A DNA stretch of 64,000 nucleotides from Nitratiruptor sp. YY08-10 (GCF_016629565.1 NZ_AP023057.1:558001-622000); one strand, 5' to 3'. Counted from the first letter of the stretch, positions 51,332 to 60,685 are shown. Notes: a model not told the origin generated them from the sequence alone. Numbers and translations: made by a program.

Positions 51332-51696
51332 TGTGGGAGAAAATCGACGGATTGGAAAAAGCGGCTTCCTTCTTTTTTGAACGCTCCAAAGTTATTCAAG
51401 GAAATATTGCCAATGCCGATACCCCAAACTTTAAACCAAAAGAGCTTGTTTTTGAACAAGAGCTGAAAAACCAGATGGAGCTCAAAAAAACCGATCCGAA
51501 ACATATCGATCCGCAAACGCCAAAAAGTGCGTTTAAAGAGGTGGAGTTGGGAGAGATTAGAGGATATGACAACAACAGAGTTGATATTCAAGAAGAACTT
51601 GCCAAATTGGCCGAAAGCTCTATCATGTATAAGTCGCTCTCTGAAACATTGAAAAAAGAGTTTACAAAACTTAAACTTGTTATAACAGGAAGATAG
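51331..51696 (+). CDS. flgB: Flagellar proximal rod protein FlgB
   Basis: 121 residues with GNIANADTPNFKPKELVFEQEL near the start and the C-terminal ESSIMYKSLSETLKKEFTKLKLVITGR helix. Start ATG overlaps the previous stop (TAATG). Followed two bases later by flgC, the usual order. Confidence 0.95.
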   Translation: MWEKIDGLEKAASFFFERSKVIQGNIANADTPNFKPKELVFEQELKNQMELKKTDPKHIDPQTPKSAFKEVELGEIRGYDNNRVDIQEELAKLAESSIMYKSLSETLKKEFTKLKLVITGR

Positions 51697-51698
51697 CC

Positions 51699-52109
51699 AT
51701 GATTTTTAAAGGTCTAGAAGTTTCTCAAACCGGTCTTTCAGTGCAAAAGTATCGTATGGATATCGTTGCGAGTAATATGGCCAATGCGAACTCTATAGAC
51801 GATAACGGCATCCCATATAGGCGTAAAGTTCCTATCTTTCAAGAGATTTTGGACAAAGAACAAAACAAAATTCCTCTTTCAAAAGTTGCAATCAAGCAGG
51901 TTGTCGAAGACCCATCTCCATTTAAACTCAAATATGATCCAAACAATCCTCTTGCCGATGCTAATGGATATGTACAGCTGCCAAATGTAGATCCTTTAAG
52001 GGAGATGGTGGATATGATCTCTGCGATGAGGACGTATGAAGCAAATCTGACCGCTTTTAATACGCATAAAGATATGCTATTAAAAACCATCGATATTTTG
52101 AAAGTGTAA
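51699..52109 (+). CDS. flgC: Flagellar proximal rod protein FlgC
   Basis: 136 residues. YRMDIVASNMANANSIDDNGIPYRRK and the C-terminal DPLREMVDMISAMRTYEANLTAFNTHKDMLLKTIDI helix are diagnostic. Ribosome site GGAAGATAG precedes the ATG. It is followed by fliE at a ten-base gap. Confidence 0.95.
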   Translation: MIFKGLEVSQTGLSVQKYRMDIVASNMANANSIDDNGIPYRRKVPIFQEILDKEQNKIPLSKVAIKQVVEDPSPFKLKYDPNNPLADANGYVQLPNVDPLREMVDMISAMRTYEANLTAFNTHKDMLLKTIDILKV

Positions 52110-52119
52110 AGGATAGGAA

Positions 52120-52419
52120 ATGAAGATTGATGGCATAGGACAAATAGCTTCACAAAACAATGTATTGGGTGTCAACGAGATAAAAAACATCAAAAACAAA
52201 GAGGGGTTTTCTGATCTTTTGATGCATTTTATAGCTGATGTCAATCAAGATTTGACAAAAGCAAAAGAGGCGGAAAAACTTTTACAAAGCGGTAAAGTGG
52301 AAAACTTGATCGAAACAATGGCGACAATCGAAAAGGCGGATATCTCCTTACGTTTTGCTACAGAACTTCGTAATAAAGCGATAGAAGCATACCAAGAGAT
52401 TATGCGTATGCAAGTATAA
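52120..52419 (+). CDS. fliE: Flagellar MS ring-rod junction protein FliE
   Basis: 99 residues, helical, with the C-terminal FliE pattern KADISLRFATELRNKAIEAYQEIMRMQV. It joins the FliF ring to the rod. Followed by fliF at ten bases. Confidence 0.92.
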   Translation: MKIDGIGQIASQNNVLGVNEIKNIKNKEGFSDLLMHFIADVNQDLTKAKEAEKLLQSGKVENLIETMATIEKADISLRFATELRNKAIEAYQEIMRMQV

Positions 52420-52429
52420 GAGGTGATAT

Positions 52430-54058
52430 TTGGCTTTAGATATAGCAACGATCAAAGAAAAACTCAAACAGGCTTTTGAAAATAAAAACTTTATAAAAAC
52501 ACTCTTTTTGGCTCTCGGCATCGGAGCTTTGATTGTTCTGCTTTCTGCATTGCTAATCCGGGATATTTCGGCTGAAAAGTATGGTGTTTTATACGCAAAT
52601 TTGACAGCAGATGATGCCGGAAATATTTTAACTATCCTCCAGGAAGAGAAAATCCCCTACAAAGTGGAAGGGAATGGAAAAATCATTCTTGTTCCAAAAG
52701 ATAAGATTTATGATGTACGTCTGAAACTTGCAGCCAAGGGCCTGCCAAGATCGCAAAATGTGGGATTTGAAATTTTTGATGAGCCCAAAATGGGTATAAC
52801 TCACTTTCAAGAAAATATCAACTATATACGGGCTTTAGAAGGAGAGCTTGCTAGAACAATCAAAAAAATAGATGCTGTACAAGATGCCAGGGTCAATATC
52901 GCTCTTTCTAAAGACAGTATTTTTGCAAGGGAAGAGGATGAGGCAAAAGCCTCTGTGATCATATCATTGCATCCTGGAATGAGTCTGACAAAAGAGCAGG
53001 TGAAAGCGATTGTTTTCTTGGTATCGCATGCTGTACCGAAACTAAAACCTCAAAACGTGACAGTTGTCGATAATACAGGACGTGTTCTTTCGGATATGCT
53101 TGAAGAAAATGAAGAAAAAGAGATCAATGATGTTGTTGATCTCAAACGAAAACTTCGTAGAGATATCGAGAAGAGTGTCGAGTCGATGTTGGCAAGAGCC
53201 CTTGGTGCTCAAAAAGTGGTCGTCCGGGCAAATGTAGAAATTGAAACTGCCAAAATAGATAAACGTGACGAGATATATGACCCTGATAAAACAGCGGTTG
53301 TAAGTGAGAGAAAGATTCAGGAGAAATCCAAAAGTGTTCCGCAACGCCCTGTCGGATCTCCTGGTACACCTACAAATGTTCCTGCAACGATCAATACCGG
53401 TCCCAATGGAAATATTTTGCAAGATAAGAGTAAAAAAGATATTACGACAAACTATGATGTGACGAAATCATTGATCGTGACCAAGCAAAATGTTTTTAAA
53501 GTCAAGAAGATTACTGTAGGCGTTCTTATTGATGGAAAATATATCAAAAAAATGGATAAAAACGGAACGATGCAAGTACAATTTGTTCCACGCAGCGAGC
53601 AAGAACTCAAATCATTTGAAAACTTGATCAAAAGTGCTATTGGATATGATCCAAAACGGGGAGATCAGGTTACGGTTGTCAGTGTTCCTTTTGAAAACCA
53701 AGCTCTTGCTGCACCGATACAACCAAGCAAAGGATTTGAGCGCTATATCATATATGCAGCTTTTGCATTGATTGCTATTATGGCACTTTTGCTGGTCTGG
53801 TTTATTCTCAAACAAAGAAAACAAAAAGTTCTATTGGAGCAAGAACTGGCAACCGTAGCACAACCTGGTACGACAACGCCACAAAGCTTAACGGAAAGTT
53901 CAAAAAAAGCTCTGCATGAACTGGAAGAGGAGATGAGCGCACTCTCTTTACAGGATGAACCGGTCTATCAAAAAATTCTTCATATTGCCCAAGAAAATCC
54001 TGATTTGATTGCAACACTGATCAGTAAATGGATCAAAGAAGAGGCTAGCAGCAAATGA
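52430..54058 (+). CDS. fliF: Flagellar MS-ring protein FliF
   Basis: 542 residues. One N-terminal membrane helix (about 20-45), YscJ-type ring-building domains (KYGVLYANLTADDAGNILTILQEEKIPYKVEGNG..., VQDARVNIALS), and a second membrane helix near 438-460 leading to the cytoplasmic tail that binds FliG. It starts on TTG with GAGGTG five bases upstream; no in-frame ATG fits better. The fliG gene that normally follows is instead 16 kb upstream. It overlaps fliH by four bases. Confidence 0.95.
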   Translation: MALDIATIKEKLKQAFENKNFIKTLFLALGIGALIVLLSALLIRDISAEKYGVLYANLTADDAGNILTILQEEKIPYKVEGNGKIILVPKDKIYDVRLKLAAKGLPRSQNVGFEIFDEPKMGITHFQENINYIRALEGELARTIKKIDAVQDARVNIALSKDSIFAREEDEAKASVIISLHPGMSLTKEQVKAIVFLVSHAVPKLKPQNVTVVDNTGRVLSDMLEENEEKEINDVVDLKRKLRRDIEKSVESMLARALGAQKVVVRANVEIETAKIDKRDEIYDPDKTAVVSERKIQEKSKSVPQRPVGSPGTPTNVPATINTGPNGNILQDKSKKDITTNYDVTKSLIVTKQNVFKVKKITVGVLIDGKYIKKMDKNGTMQVQFVPRSEQELKSFENLIKSAIGYDPKRGDQVTVVSVPFENQALAAPIQPSKGFERYIIYAAFALIAIMALLLVWFILKQRKQKVLLEQELATVAQPGTTTPQSLTESSKKALHELEEEMSALSLQDEPVYQKILHIAQENPDLIATLISKWIKEEASSK

Positions 54059-54738
54059 AGCTTGATATAGATGATTTTTCAATTTTATTGAATGATCAAG
54101 AAGAGGGGACTCAGCAAAATCAACAAAAGGATCCCGAAGATATAGAGAGACAATATCAAGAGAAACTTTTACAGTTAGAAAAAGAGTATAAAAATCTGAT
54201 CGAAAAAGCTTCTAAAGACTCCTATGAAAAGGGATTTCAGGAGGCCACGAAGCTTTACGAGCAAAAAATGCAAGAGAATCTTTCAAAATTGAAAAAAGAG
54301 TTTGAAGAACAATATAAACAAAAACAGCAACTAGATGCCAAAAATGTGGCTCATATGACAGAGGAGTTGAAAAAAGCCTATGAAATCACGATTGAAAAAT
54401 TCTCAACGCAGATAAATGAATATATCACATCTATTTTAGAATATCTTTATATCGATCCGAACAATAGCCAGTATGTTGTAGAGAAAATAGAAGAGATTCT
54501 TGAGCAGTTCCACAACTATTTTCCGATCTCCATTGAAATTTCTTCTCGTTTAAAAGATCTTTTGCAAAACAAAATTGCATCTGGAGTGGAAATAAAAGTC
54601 AACGAACATATGAAAGAGAATGAATTTGTTATCCATTTTCATGATTTTTTGATACAGCCGGACCTAAAAAAGAAATTGGAACTCATTAAAGATGAACTTA
54701 GTCAAGAGATTGAAAACTCATCCAAAATATCTGATTAA
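54055..54738 (+). CDS. fliH: Flagellar export regulator FliH
   Basis: 227 residues: a long charged coiled coil (about 25-120) and a C-terminal domain with LEYLYIDPNNSQYVVEKIEEILEQF. FliH is the stator-like partner of the FliI ATPase. Weak sequence conservation, but the place between fliF and fliI settles the call. It overlaps fliI by 47 bases. Confidence 0.85.
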   Translation: MKLDIDDFSILLNDQEEGTQQNQQKDPEDIERQYQEKLLQLEKEYKNLIEKASKDSYEKGFQEATKLYEQKMQENLSKLKKEFEEQYKQKQQLDAKNVAHMTEELKKAYEITIEKFSTQINEYITSILEYLYIDPNNSQYVVEKIEEILEQFHNYFPISIEISSRLKDLLQNKIASGVEIKVNEHMKENEFVIHFHDFLIQPDLKKKLELIKDELSQEIENSSKISD

Positions 54739-56005
54739 AGGGAAGATTACAAGTATTAAAGGTCCGTTAATCGAAGCTGTTTTGCCCGATGTTTCCATAG
54801 GAGATTTATGTTATCTAGATAATGGGGTTGAAGCAGAAGTTGTCGGTTTTCGCGATGGAAAAACACTGTTGATGACCTATGATGATCTATTTGGGATTCG
54901 CATAGGCAGTTTCATCTCTTCATCTCTCTCTTCATCCAAAATCGGCGTAGGCGAAGATCTTTTAGGAACGGTTCTTGATCCCTTTGGCAATCCTTTGAAT
55001 AAAGAAAAGGTGCAAATCGAAACAAAAGTCTCTTTAAAAAATGAAACGATCAATCCTCTTTTGAGAGAGCGTATCAAACTTCCTTTAGATGTAGGTGTAC
55101 GAAGCATTAACGGACTCTTTACGATAGGAAAAGGTCAAAGAATAGGAATTTTTGCCAGTGCAGGGGTGGGGAAATCGACACTTCTTGGGATGGTTTCAAG
55201 ATTTACGAGTGCCGATATCAATGTGATTGCACTTATTGGTGAGCGTGGTAGGGAAGTACGAGAATTTATAGAAGACAATCTGGGTCAAGATGGCTTGCAA
55301 AAATCTATAGTTGTCGTTGCTACTTCGGATCAACCACCTTTGGCAAAACTTCGAGCTGTCCATATCGCTATGGCATATGCAACATATTTTTCGAAAAGAG
55401 GCAAGGATGTCCTGTTCTTAGTTGATTCACTTACGAGACTAGCTATGGCGCAACGAGAGATCGGGCTGCTCGTGGGTGAACCGCCTACGTCCAAAGGGTA
55501 TACGCCTTCTGTATTTACATTACTTCCTAAAATAATAGAGCGAGCCGGGACATTTCGCAATCAAGGAAGCATTACCGGTATCTATACCGTTTTATTTGAG
55601 GGAGAGGAGTTGTCAAGTGATCCTATAGCAGATGCGGCAGTCGGTTTTTTAGATGGTCATGTGGTCCTTTCAAAGGAGATGGCACAAAAAAGAGTGTTTC
55701 CTGCAGTTGATCCATTAAAAAGCATCAGCAGACTCGCGCCGCAACTTGTAACACCAGAAATTTCAGAATTTCAGGCCCAGTTTATTCAGATATACGCTTT
55801 GTACAAAGAGAACGAAGATATGATTAATATGGGGTTATATAAACCGGGCAGTTCACAAAAAATCGATCTTGCTATCAAATATTATCCGAAGTGCCTAGAA
55901 TATTTGAGACAGTCTATCGATGAGCCTGTCAATTTGGAAAAAAGCTTTGAAGATTTGAAAAATCTAATATTATCGGCGAAAAGTGATGGATTTTTTAGTT
56001 ATTAA
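54692..56005 (+). CDS. fliI: Flagellar export ATPase FliI
   Basis: 437 residues, F1-beta-like. P-loop FASAGVGKSTLLGM (about 154-167), Walker B VLFLVDSLTRLAMAQREIGL, and the type III ATPase motif GEPPTSKGYTPSVFTLLPKIIERAG. It starts inside fliH at ATG 54692 (a TTG at 54710 is the alternative). No fliJ gene follows, although fliJ is the usual next gene. Confidence 0.95.
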   Translation: MNLVKRLKTHPKYLIKGKITSIKGPLIEAVLPDVSIGDLCYLDNGVEAEVVGFRDGKTLLMTYDDLFGIRIGSFISSSLSSSKIGVGEDLLGTVLDPFGNPLNKEKVQIETKVSLKNETINPLLRERIKLPLDVGVRSINGLFTIGKGQRIGIFASAGVGKSTLLGMVSRFTSADINVIALIGERGREVREFIEDNLGQDGLQKSIVVVATSDQPPLAKLRAVHIAMAYATYFSKRGKDVLFLVDSLTRLAMAQREIGLLVGEPPTSKGYTPSVFTLLPKIIERAGTFRNQGSITGIYTVLFEGEELSSDPIADAAVGFLDGHVVLSKEMAQKRVFPAVDPLKSISRLAPQLVTPEISEFQAQFIQIYALYKENEDMINMGLYKPGSSQKIDLAIKYYPKCLEYLRQSIDEPVNLEKSFEDLKNLILSAKSDGFFSY

Positions 56006-56064
56006 AGAAAATTTTAATATTTCATCAGCTACAATCTAAAATAGACTCGGTATAAAGGACGTTT

Positions 56065-56724
56065 ATGGCACTTGAACCAATCCAGACAATACAAGGGTAT
56101 GCTGGAAAAGAGATCAATGTATACGATAAAAATGTTGATCAGTCCAAAATGGACAAAGAGGGTTTTTTGAAAGTGCTACTGGCAAACTTTCAATTCCAAG
56201 ATCCTTTTGAAGCACAAGATATTGCAAAGTTTATCGACAATACCGTCAAACTCAGAGAGCTGGAAGTACTCAACAACTTCGAAACAAGTGTCAATACATT
56301 GGCAAACGGAACTGAACGACTTTTGAGTGCGGCAAATCTTATTGGCAAAAAAGTTGTGTATACCGGAAACGAAACATTCGTAGAAAATGGCAAAACGGAT
56401 GTGAGCGTGAAACTGGATGAGGATGTGAACTACTTGGCTCTCTATCTTTATGATGAAAATGGGAATGTTGTATATCAAAAAGAGCTAACAGAGACTATAC
56501 CTGCAGGTACATCGAAAAGATTTGAAATCAACGATGAGAGTATACCGGATGGTGTTTACAATGTAGGAGTGGTTGCAAAAAATGGGGAAGAAGAGATATC
56601 ACAAGTTGAAATTCACTCTACTGGATTAGTCGACGGTGTGGAAAAAGAGGGGAGTGAAATTGTCTTGAGCGTGAACAGCGGTCAGAGTGTAAAACTGAAT
56701 GATGTATACAGCATAGGAGGATAG
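56065..56724 (+). CDS. flgD: Hook-cap scaffold protein FlgD
   Basis: 219 residues. The N-terminal motif MDKEGFLKVLLANFQFQDPFEAQD is diagnostic; a FlgD Ig-like/FLGD-Tudor region (LYLYDENGNVVYQKELTETIPAGTSKRFEIN) follows. The hook cap is needed to polymerise FlgE, the next gene. A 59-base gap precedes it, with a possible TACAAT -10 at 56030-56035. Ribosome site AAAGGACG precedes the ATG. Confidence 0.93.
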   Translation: MALEPIQTIQGYAGKEINVYDKNVDQSKMDKEGFLKVLLANFQFQDPFEAQDIAKFIDNTVKLRELEVLNNFETSVNTLANGTERLLSAANLIGKKVVYTGNETFVENGKTDVSVKLDEDVNYLALYLYDENGNVVYQKELTETIPAGTSKRFEINDESIPDGVYNVGVVAKNGEEEISQVEIHSTGLVDGVEKEGSEIVLSVNSGQSVKLNDVYSIGG

Positions 56725-56725
56725 G

Positions 56726-58591
56726 ATGTTACAGTCGTTTTATACTGGAAACAGTGGATTAAATGCAAATAAAACGTGGCTAGGTGTGATAAGTGATAAT
56801 ATAGCAAATGTCAATACTAACGGCTTTAAACAAGAGAGGGTGAACTTCAGTGATCTTGTCGCAAGTTCACTCACTACATACTCTTCATCAGGTGCTCCAA
56901 GAAATAAAGAGATTGGTGGTGGTGCTTTTGTAGCCGGAACTATTAAAGATTTTTCTCAAGGATCATTTAAAAATACTAACCAACCTCTTTCTCTTGCTTT
57001 AGATGGAGAAGGTTTTTTTATGGTGAAAAACCCTTCAGCTGATCTAACCTACTACACAAGAGCTGGTGATTTTAGAGTAGATGCGAATGGAGATGTAATT
57101 AGTCCCGCAGGGTTAAAGCTTCAAGGCTGGATGTTAGATGAGACAGGAAATATTGCAGGAGCTATGGGAAGCATCAATATACCTAACAATCTTGACCCAA
57201 AAAATACGGATAAAGTGGCATTTGAGAATCCTGCGAATCTTGATGCTGGAGTCGATGCTATCACGAAAACTTTTGATCCAAGTGATGCTACTACTTACCA
57301 TTATGTAAATACTATTACCACTTACGATAGTTTGGGTACAGCTCATGTTTTAAAACACTATTTTGTGAAAACGGATACAAATACATGGCGCGTATATACT
57401 CAATTGGATGATAGGGCCATTACATACACCGATGGTGCAAATGAGTATGCATCATTGGAATTGAAATTTAACGGTAAAGGCGAACTTACTTCTGCCTATT
57501 ATATGAGAATACCTACACTTAATCAAAATGATACTGCATCAGAAATTTCAGATGATGGTGTTTTTACGTTAAATACTGTTCCTGTCTTACCCGGAACAGT
57601 ATTTATAACAAAAGATCAAAATAATCAAGATGTCACATGGAATGATGATGGTTCAGGCAATATTGTTGATATTAAAACAGGAGAAATTAAAGGTTCCATT
57701 AGTTATGATGATGGAAAAATAACAATAATTGGTGCAGCAGGTGATGGCAATACAAATAGTATTACAGTTACATATAAAGATTATAAATATACATCCGCAT
57801 TAGAAGCAAGTGATGACGGGACAAATTCTGTTTACAATACAGGTATTACAAATATTGCTCCAGGAACATTGGCTATTTATGTTTGGGATGATGGTACAGA
57901 TGGTACAAATGATATATCAAATGGGCCATGGACTGATAAAAATGGCGATGGCAATATTTATGATTCGACAAATACGCAAGTGGGTACAATAGATTATCAA
58001 ACAGGTACTATTACTTTAACAAATGGTGATGGTGATACGAATGACACTATTGAATTCGAATATGGGATTAAAGTTACAGATTTAGGTAATATTTCTACAA
58101 CAACTATCAATTATTCAAATAATGAAAGTCGTTTTTTAAATAATGGTGCTACAGACTCCTCTATTTCTGAAGATTTTAAAAAGCTAACACAACTCGATAG
58201 CGAATTCATCTTCTACGCGCAGCAAAATGGTGCGAGTAAGGGTGATTTGATGAGTATCAGTGTAACAGAAGATGGTATCATTAAAGGAACTTATACAAAT
58301 GGTCAAGTAAAAGATGTAGCAAGACTCGCAGTTGCAACTTTTAAGGATAAAGAGATCTTGGTTCGAAAAGGGGACAATCTGTACTTACCAAATCAACAGA
58401 CTTTCACACCTATAATCGTTCCTGGTGGCGTCATCAGTAAGATACGAAGTGGTATGCTTGAGATGAGTAACGTGGATATCTCTCAAGAATTCATCAACCT
58501 CATTACTGCACAACGTGCATATCAGGCAAATGCAAAAACGATCACCACATCTGATCAGATACTCCAAACGACGATGGACATAAAGCGATAG
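56726..58591 (+). CDS. flgE: Flagellar hook protein FlgE with an internally duplicated module
   Basis: 621 residues. Conserved ends: SDNIANVNTNGFKQERVNFSDL at the N-terminus and SNVDISQEFINLITAQRAYQANAKTITTSDQIL at the C-terminus. The variable outer domain contains two related modules, residues 275-355 and 362-450, each running SDDG...PGT...D-GNI-D...G-I-Y-G-IT...GD-NTN...Y. These Asp/Gly/Asn-rich stretches would lie on the hook surface. Their DNA (57548-58075) is visibly more AT-rich than the rest of the gene. Ribosome site GGAGGATAGG. Confidence 0.93.
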   Translation: MLQSFYTGNSGLNANKTWLGVISDNIANVNTNGFKQERVNFSDLVASSLTTYSSSGAPRNKEIGGGAFVAGTIKDFSQGSFKNTNQPLSLALDGEGFFMVKNPSADLTYYTRAGDFRVDANGDVISPAGLKLQGWMLDETGNIAGAMGSINIPNNLDPKNTDKVAFENPANLDAGVDAITKTFDPSDATTYHYVNTITTYDSLGTAHVLKHYFVKTDTNTWRVYTQLDDRAITYTDGANEYASLELKFNGKGELTSAYYMRIPTLNQNDTASEISDDGVFTLNTVPVLPGTVFITKDQNNQDVTWNDDGSGNIVDIKTGEIKGSISYDDGKITIIGAAGDGNTNSITVTYKDYKYTSALEASDDGTNSVYNTGITNIAPGTLAIYVWDDGTDGTNDISNGPWTDKNGDGNIYDSTNTQVGTIDYQTGTITLTNGDGDTNDTIEFEYGIKVTDLGNISTTTINYSNNESRFLNNGATDSSISEDFKKLTQLDSEFIFYAQQNGASKGDLMSISVTEDGIIKGTYTNGQVKDVARLAVATFKDKEILVRKGDNLYLPNQQTFTPIIVPGGVISKIRSGMLEMSNVDISQEFINLITAQRAYQANAKTITTSDQILQTTMDIKR

Positions 58592-58646
58592 GGATTTTCC
58601 CTGTCCGGCTTTCATTAACATAATATTTGTTTAATCATTAATTTAC

Positions 58647-58667
58647 TATACTTGAATAACTTATTCA
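58647..58667 (+). promoter_or_regulatory. Promoter and palindrome upstream of fliL
   Basis: A TATACT -10 candidate (58647-58652) is followed at once by the palindrome TGAATAA-C-TTATTCA (58653-58667), placed where the transcript would begin. It may be an operator or a 5' hairpin. No sigma-54 GG-N10-GC element was seen in the 95-base gap. Confidence 0.4.
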
Positions 58668-58686
58668 TCATACAAGGGATCCATCT

Positions 58687-59202
58687 ATGGCTGAAGAAGC
58701 AAAAGAACAGGAAGAGTCACAAGGTGGCGGGAAAAAAAAGCTCATAATCATTCTTTTGATTGTTCTTATCCTCTTGGGCGGGGGTGGTGCTGCTGCGTAC
58801 AAATTTTTGGTATTGGACAAGCAGAAAAAAGAGGAAAATAAAAAAGAGAAAAAAGCAGAAAAAATAGCGGAAGATCTCAAGAATATTGAAGATCTCGGTA
58901 TCACATACGATGTTGGAACATTTATTGTCAATTTGCAGGATAAAGATGCAGATCGTTATTTGAAAGTGACAATTGTTCTGGATGTGCAGGATGAGAAGGT
59001 AAAACAGGAGCTTGAAAAGAGACTGCCTCAGGTCAAGGATGCGATAACGACGCTCCTTTTTACCAAGTCGTCTTATGAACTTCGTACGGCCGAAGGAATC
59101 GAAGAGTTAAAAGAGCAAATCCTAAAAAGAGTCAATGCTATCTTACCGATAGGCGGTGTGAAGAATGTCTATTTTACCGATTTTGTGATTCAAACAGCAT
59201 AG
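58687..59202 (+). CDS. fliL: Flagellar basal-body associated protein FliL
   Basis: 171 residues. A short cytoplasmic start, one membrane helix (about 19-39, LIIILLIVLILLGGGGAAAYKF), a Lys/Glu-rich linker and the periplasmic FliL domain (GTFIVNLQDKDADRYLKVTIVLDV...LPQVKDAITTLLFTKSSYEL). It supports stators near the MS ring. It follows flgE after 95 bases. Confidence 0.92.
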   Translation: MAEEAKEQEESQGGGKKKLIIILLIVLILLGGGGAAAYKFLVLDKQKKEENKKEKKAEKIAEDLKNIEDLGITYDVGTFIVNLQDKDADRYLKVTIVLDVQDEKVKQELEKRLPQVKDAITTLLFTKSSYELRTAEGIEELKEQILKRVNAILPIGGVKNVYFTDFVIQTA

Positions 59203-59207
59203 GAAAG

Positions 59208-59462
59208 ATGATGGATAAAGAGATAGGTGAACAAAAAGATCTCTCTTTATTGGAAGATATTTCGTTAAAGATGAGCGTGCGGCTGGGGAGCACAAAAAAG
59301 ATGATTATAGAGATACTCTCTCTCAAAGAGGGGGATGTGATTGAACTTGAAAAAAATACCGAAGACTACATTGACGTTATGCTCAACGACAAGAAAATGG
59401 CAATTGGGGAAATCGTCGTTATTAATGATAAGTATGGAGTGAGGATTGTAGATCTTGCTTGA
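59208..59462 (+). CDS. Second, short FliN-like switch protein
   Basis: 84 residues consisting of little more than a SpoA domain: LLEDISLKMSVRLGSTKKMIIEILSLKEGDVIELEKNTEDYIDVMLNDKKMAIGEIVVINDKYGVRIVDL. This is the minimal FliN length and its place before fliO-fliP matches the classical fliL-(M)-N-O-P-Q-R order. With the longer FliN at 37827, the organism has two SpoA proteins. They could form mixed C-rings or one could serve export. ATG 59208 or 59211. Confidence 0.85.
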   Translation: MMDKEIGEQKDLSLLEDISLKMSVRLGSTKKMIIEILSLKEGDVIELEKNTEDYIDVMLNDKKMAIGEIVVINDKYGVRIVDLA

Positions 59463-59712
59463 TACATATTTCCTTGTTAAATTCCTTGTAACTTTTCTTC
59501 TACTTATTTTTACTTTATATATAATCTACTATTATCTGAAAAAAAAAGCTCCAGCAATTAAGCAAAACGGAAAGATACATGTCGAAGAAATAAACTATAT
59601 CGATCGGAACAGACAGATACTTCTTATACGTGTCAAGGACACAGAATTTCTCATACTCAATGATGAAAAAGGAGCTATAGTAATCAAAGAGTGGGAAAGA
59701 AGTGAACAATGA
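59455..59712 (+). CDS. fliO: Short FliO-like membrane protein
   Basis: 85 residues with one membrane helix (about 5-27, LVKFLVTFLLLIFTLYIIYYYL) and a small soluble FliO-type domain (INYIDRNRQILLIRVKDTEFLILND). FliO helps assemble the FliP ring. It starts on TTG, eight bases inside the fliN copy, and overlaps fliP by four bases. Confidence 0.75.
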   Translation: MLDTYFLVKFLVTFLLLIFTLYIIYYYLKKKAPAIKQNGKIHVEEINYIDRNRQILLIRVKDTEFLILNDEKGAIVIKEWERSEQ

Positions 59713-60419
59713 GAAAAATCTTTCTATTATTACTTTTTGTAGGAATGCCTCTTTTCGCGGCAAATGATATCAATGCTTTGCTGGATCAGTTAAAAAATGT
59801 CGATACGACACTAAAAATTCTTGCCCTTTTTACTATTTTAAGTCTCGCCCCTGCCATTTTGATCACGATGACATCTTTTACAAGAATTGTCATTGTTTTA
59901 GGACTTCTTCGCCAAGCTCTTGGTATTCCCCAGTCCCCTCCAAACCAGGTGATTATCGCGTTATCACTTTTTTTGACATTTTTTATCATGAAACCCGTGT
60001 TTGATCAAATTTATGTGGACGCAGTACAGCCGTATATGCAACATAAGATGAGTGATATGGAAGCTGTGGAAGCAGCGATGAAGCCAATAAAAAAGTTTTT
60101 GGTCAATAATACTCAAAAAGAGGAACTAAAGCTCTTTTTGGATATCAACAAAACTGCACCAAAAAATTACAATGATATCAGTTTGTCTGTTTTGTTACCG
60201 GCATTTTTAGTCAGTGAGATTAAGATCGCTTTTGAGATAGCCTTTGTTATTTTTTTACCCTTTTTGGTAATTGATATGTTGGTGGCAAGTATTTTAATGT
60301 CCATGGGTATGATGATGATTCCTCCTATGATGATCTCTCTTCCATTCAAACTGATACTTTTCATTCTTTCAGATGGATGGGAACTGCTGATTAAAGCGCT
60401 TATTAAAGGATATCAATGA
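59709..60419 (+). CDS. fliP: Flagellar export gate protein FliP
   Basis: 236 residues with a cleavable signal (MRKIFLLLLFVGMPLFAAND) and four membrane helices. Signature: LAPAILITMTSFTRIVIVLGLLRQALGIPQSPPNQVI and the C-terminal LPFLVIDMLVASILMSMGMMMIPPMMISLPFKL. It forms the export channel with FliQ and FliR. Overlaps fliQ by four bases. Confidence 0.96.
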   Translation: MRKIFLLLLFVGMPLFAANDINALLDQLKNVDTTLKILALFTILSLAPAILITMTSFTRIVIVLGLLRQALGIPQSPPNQVIIALSLFLTFFIMKPVFDQIYVDAVQPYMQHKMSDMEAVEAAMKPIKKFLVNNTQKEELKLFLDINKTAPKNYNDISLSVLLPAFLVSEIKIAFEIAFVIFLPFLVIDMLVASILMSMGMMMIPPMMISLPFKLILFILSDGWELLIKALIKGYQ

Positions 60420-60685
60420 ATGTTGATCAAGCTATCACATTGGTAGAACAGATGCTAAAGATCACGGCACTGGTGAGTTTGCCTCCGTTAGCGACAGCTT
60501 TTGGTGTAGGTCTTATTATCAGCATTTTCCAAGCGGCGACCCAGATTCAGGAAATGACATTGACATTTATTCCAAAAATCATAGCGACGGTAGTTGCGTT
60601 AATTATATTTGGTTCATGGATGTTCATGACATTGATCGATTATTATAAATCAATATTTGATTCGATTTCTCATTTGGTTCAATGA
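60416..60685 (+). CDS. fliQ: Flagellar export gate protein FliQ
   Basis: 89 residues, two helices, with LPPLATAFGVGLIISIFQAATQIQEMTLTFIPKI, the FliQ signature. Overlaps fliP and fliR by four bases each. Confidence 0.95.
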   Translation: MNVDQAITLVEQMLKITALVSLPPLATAFGVGLIISIFQAATQIQEMTLTFIPKIIATVVALIIFGSWMFMTLIDYYKSIFDSISHLVQ

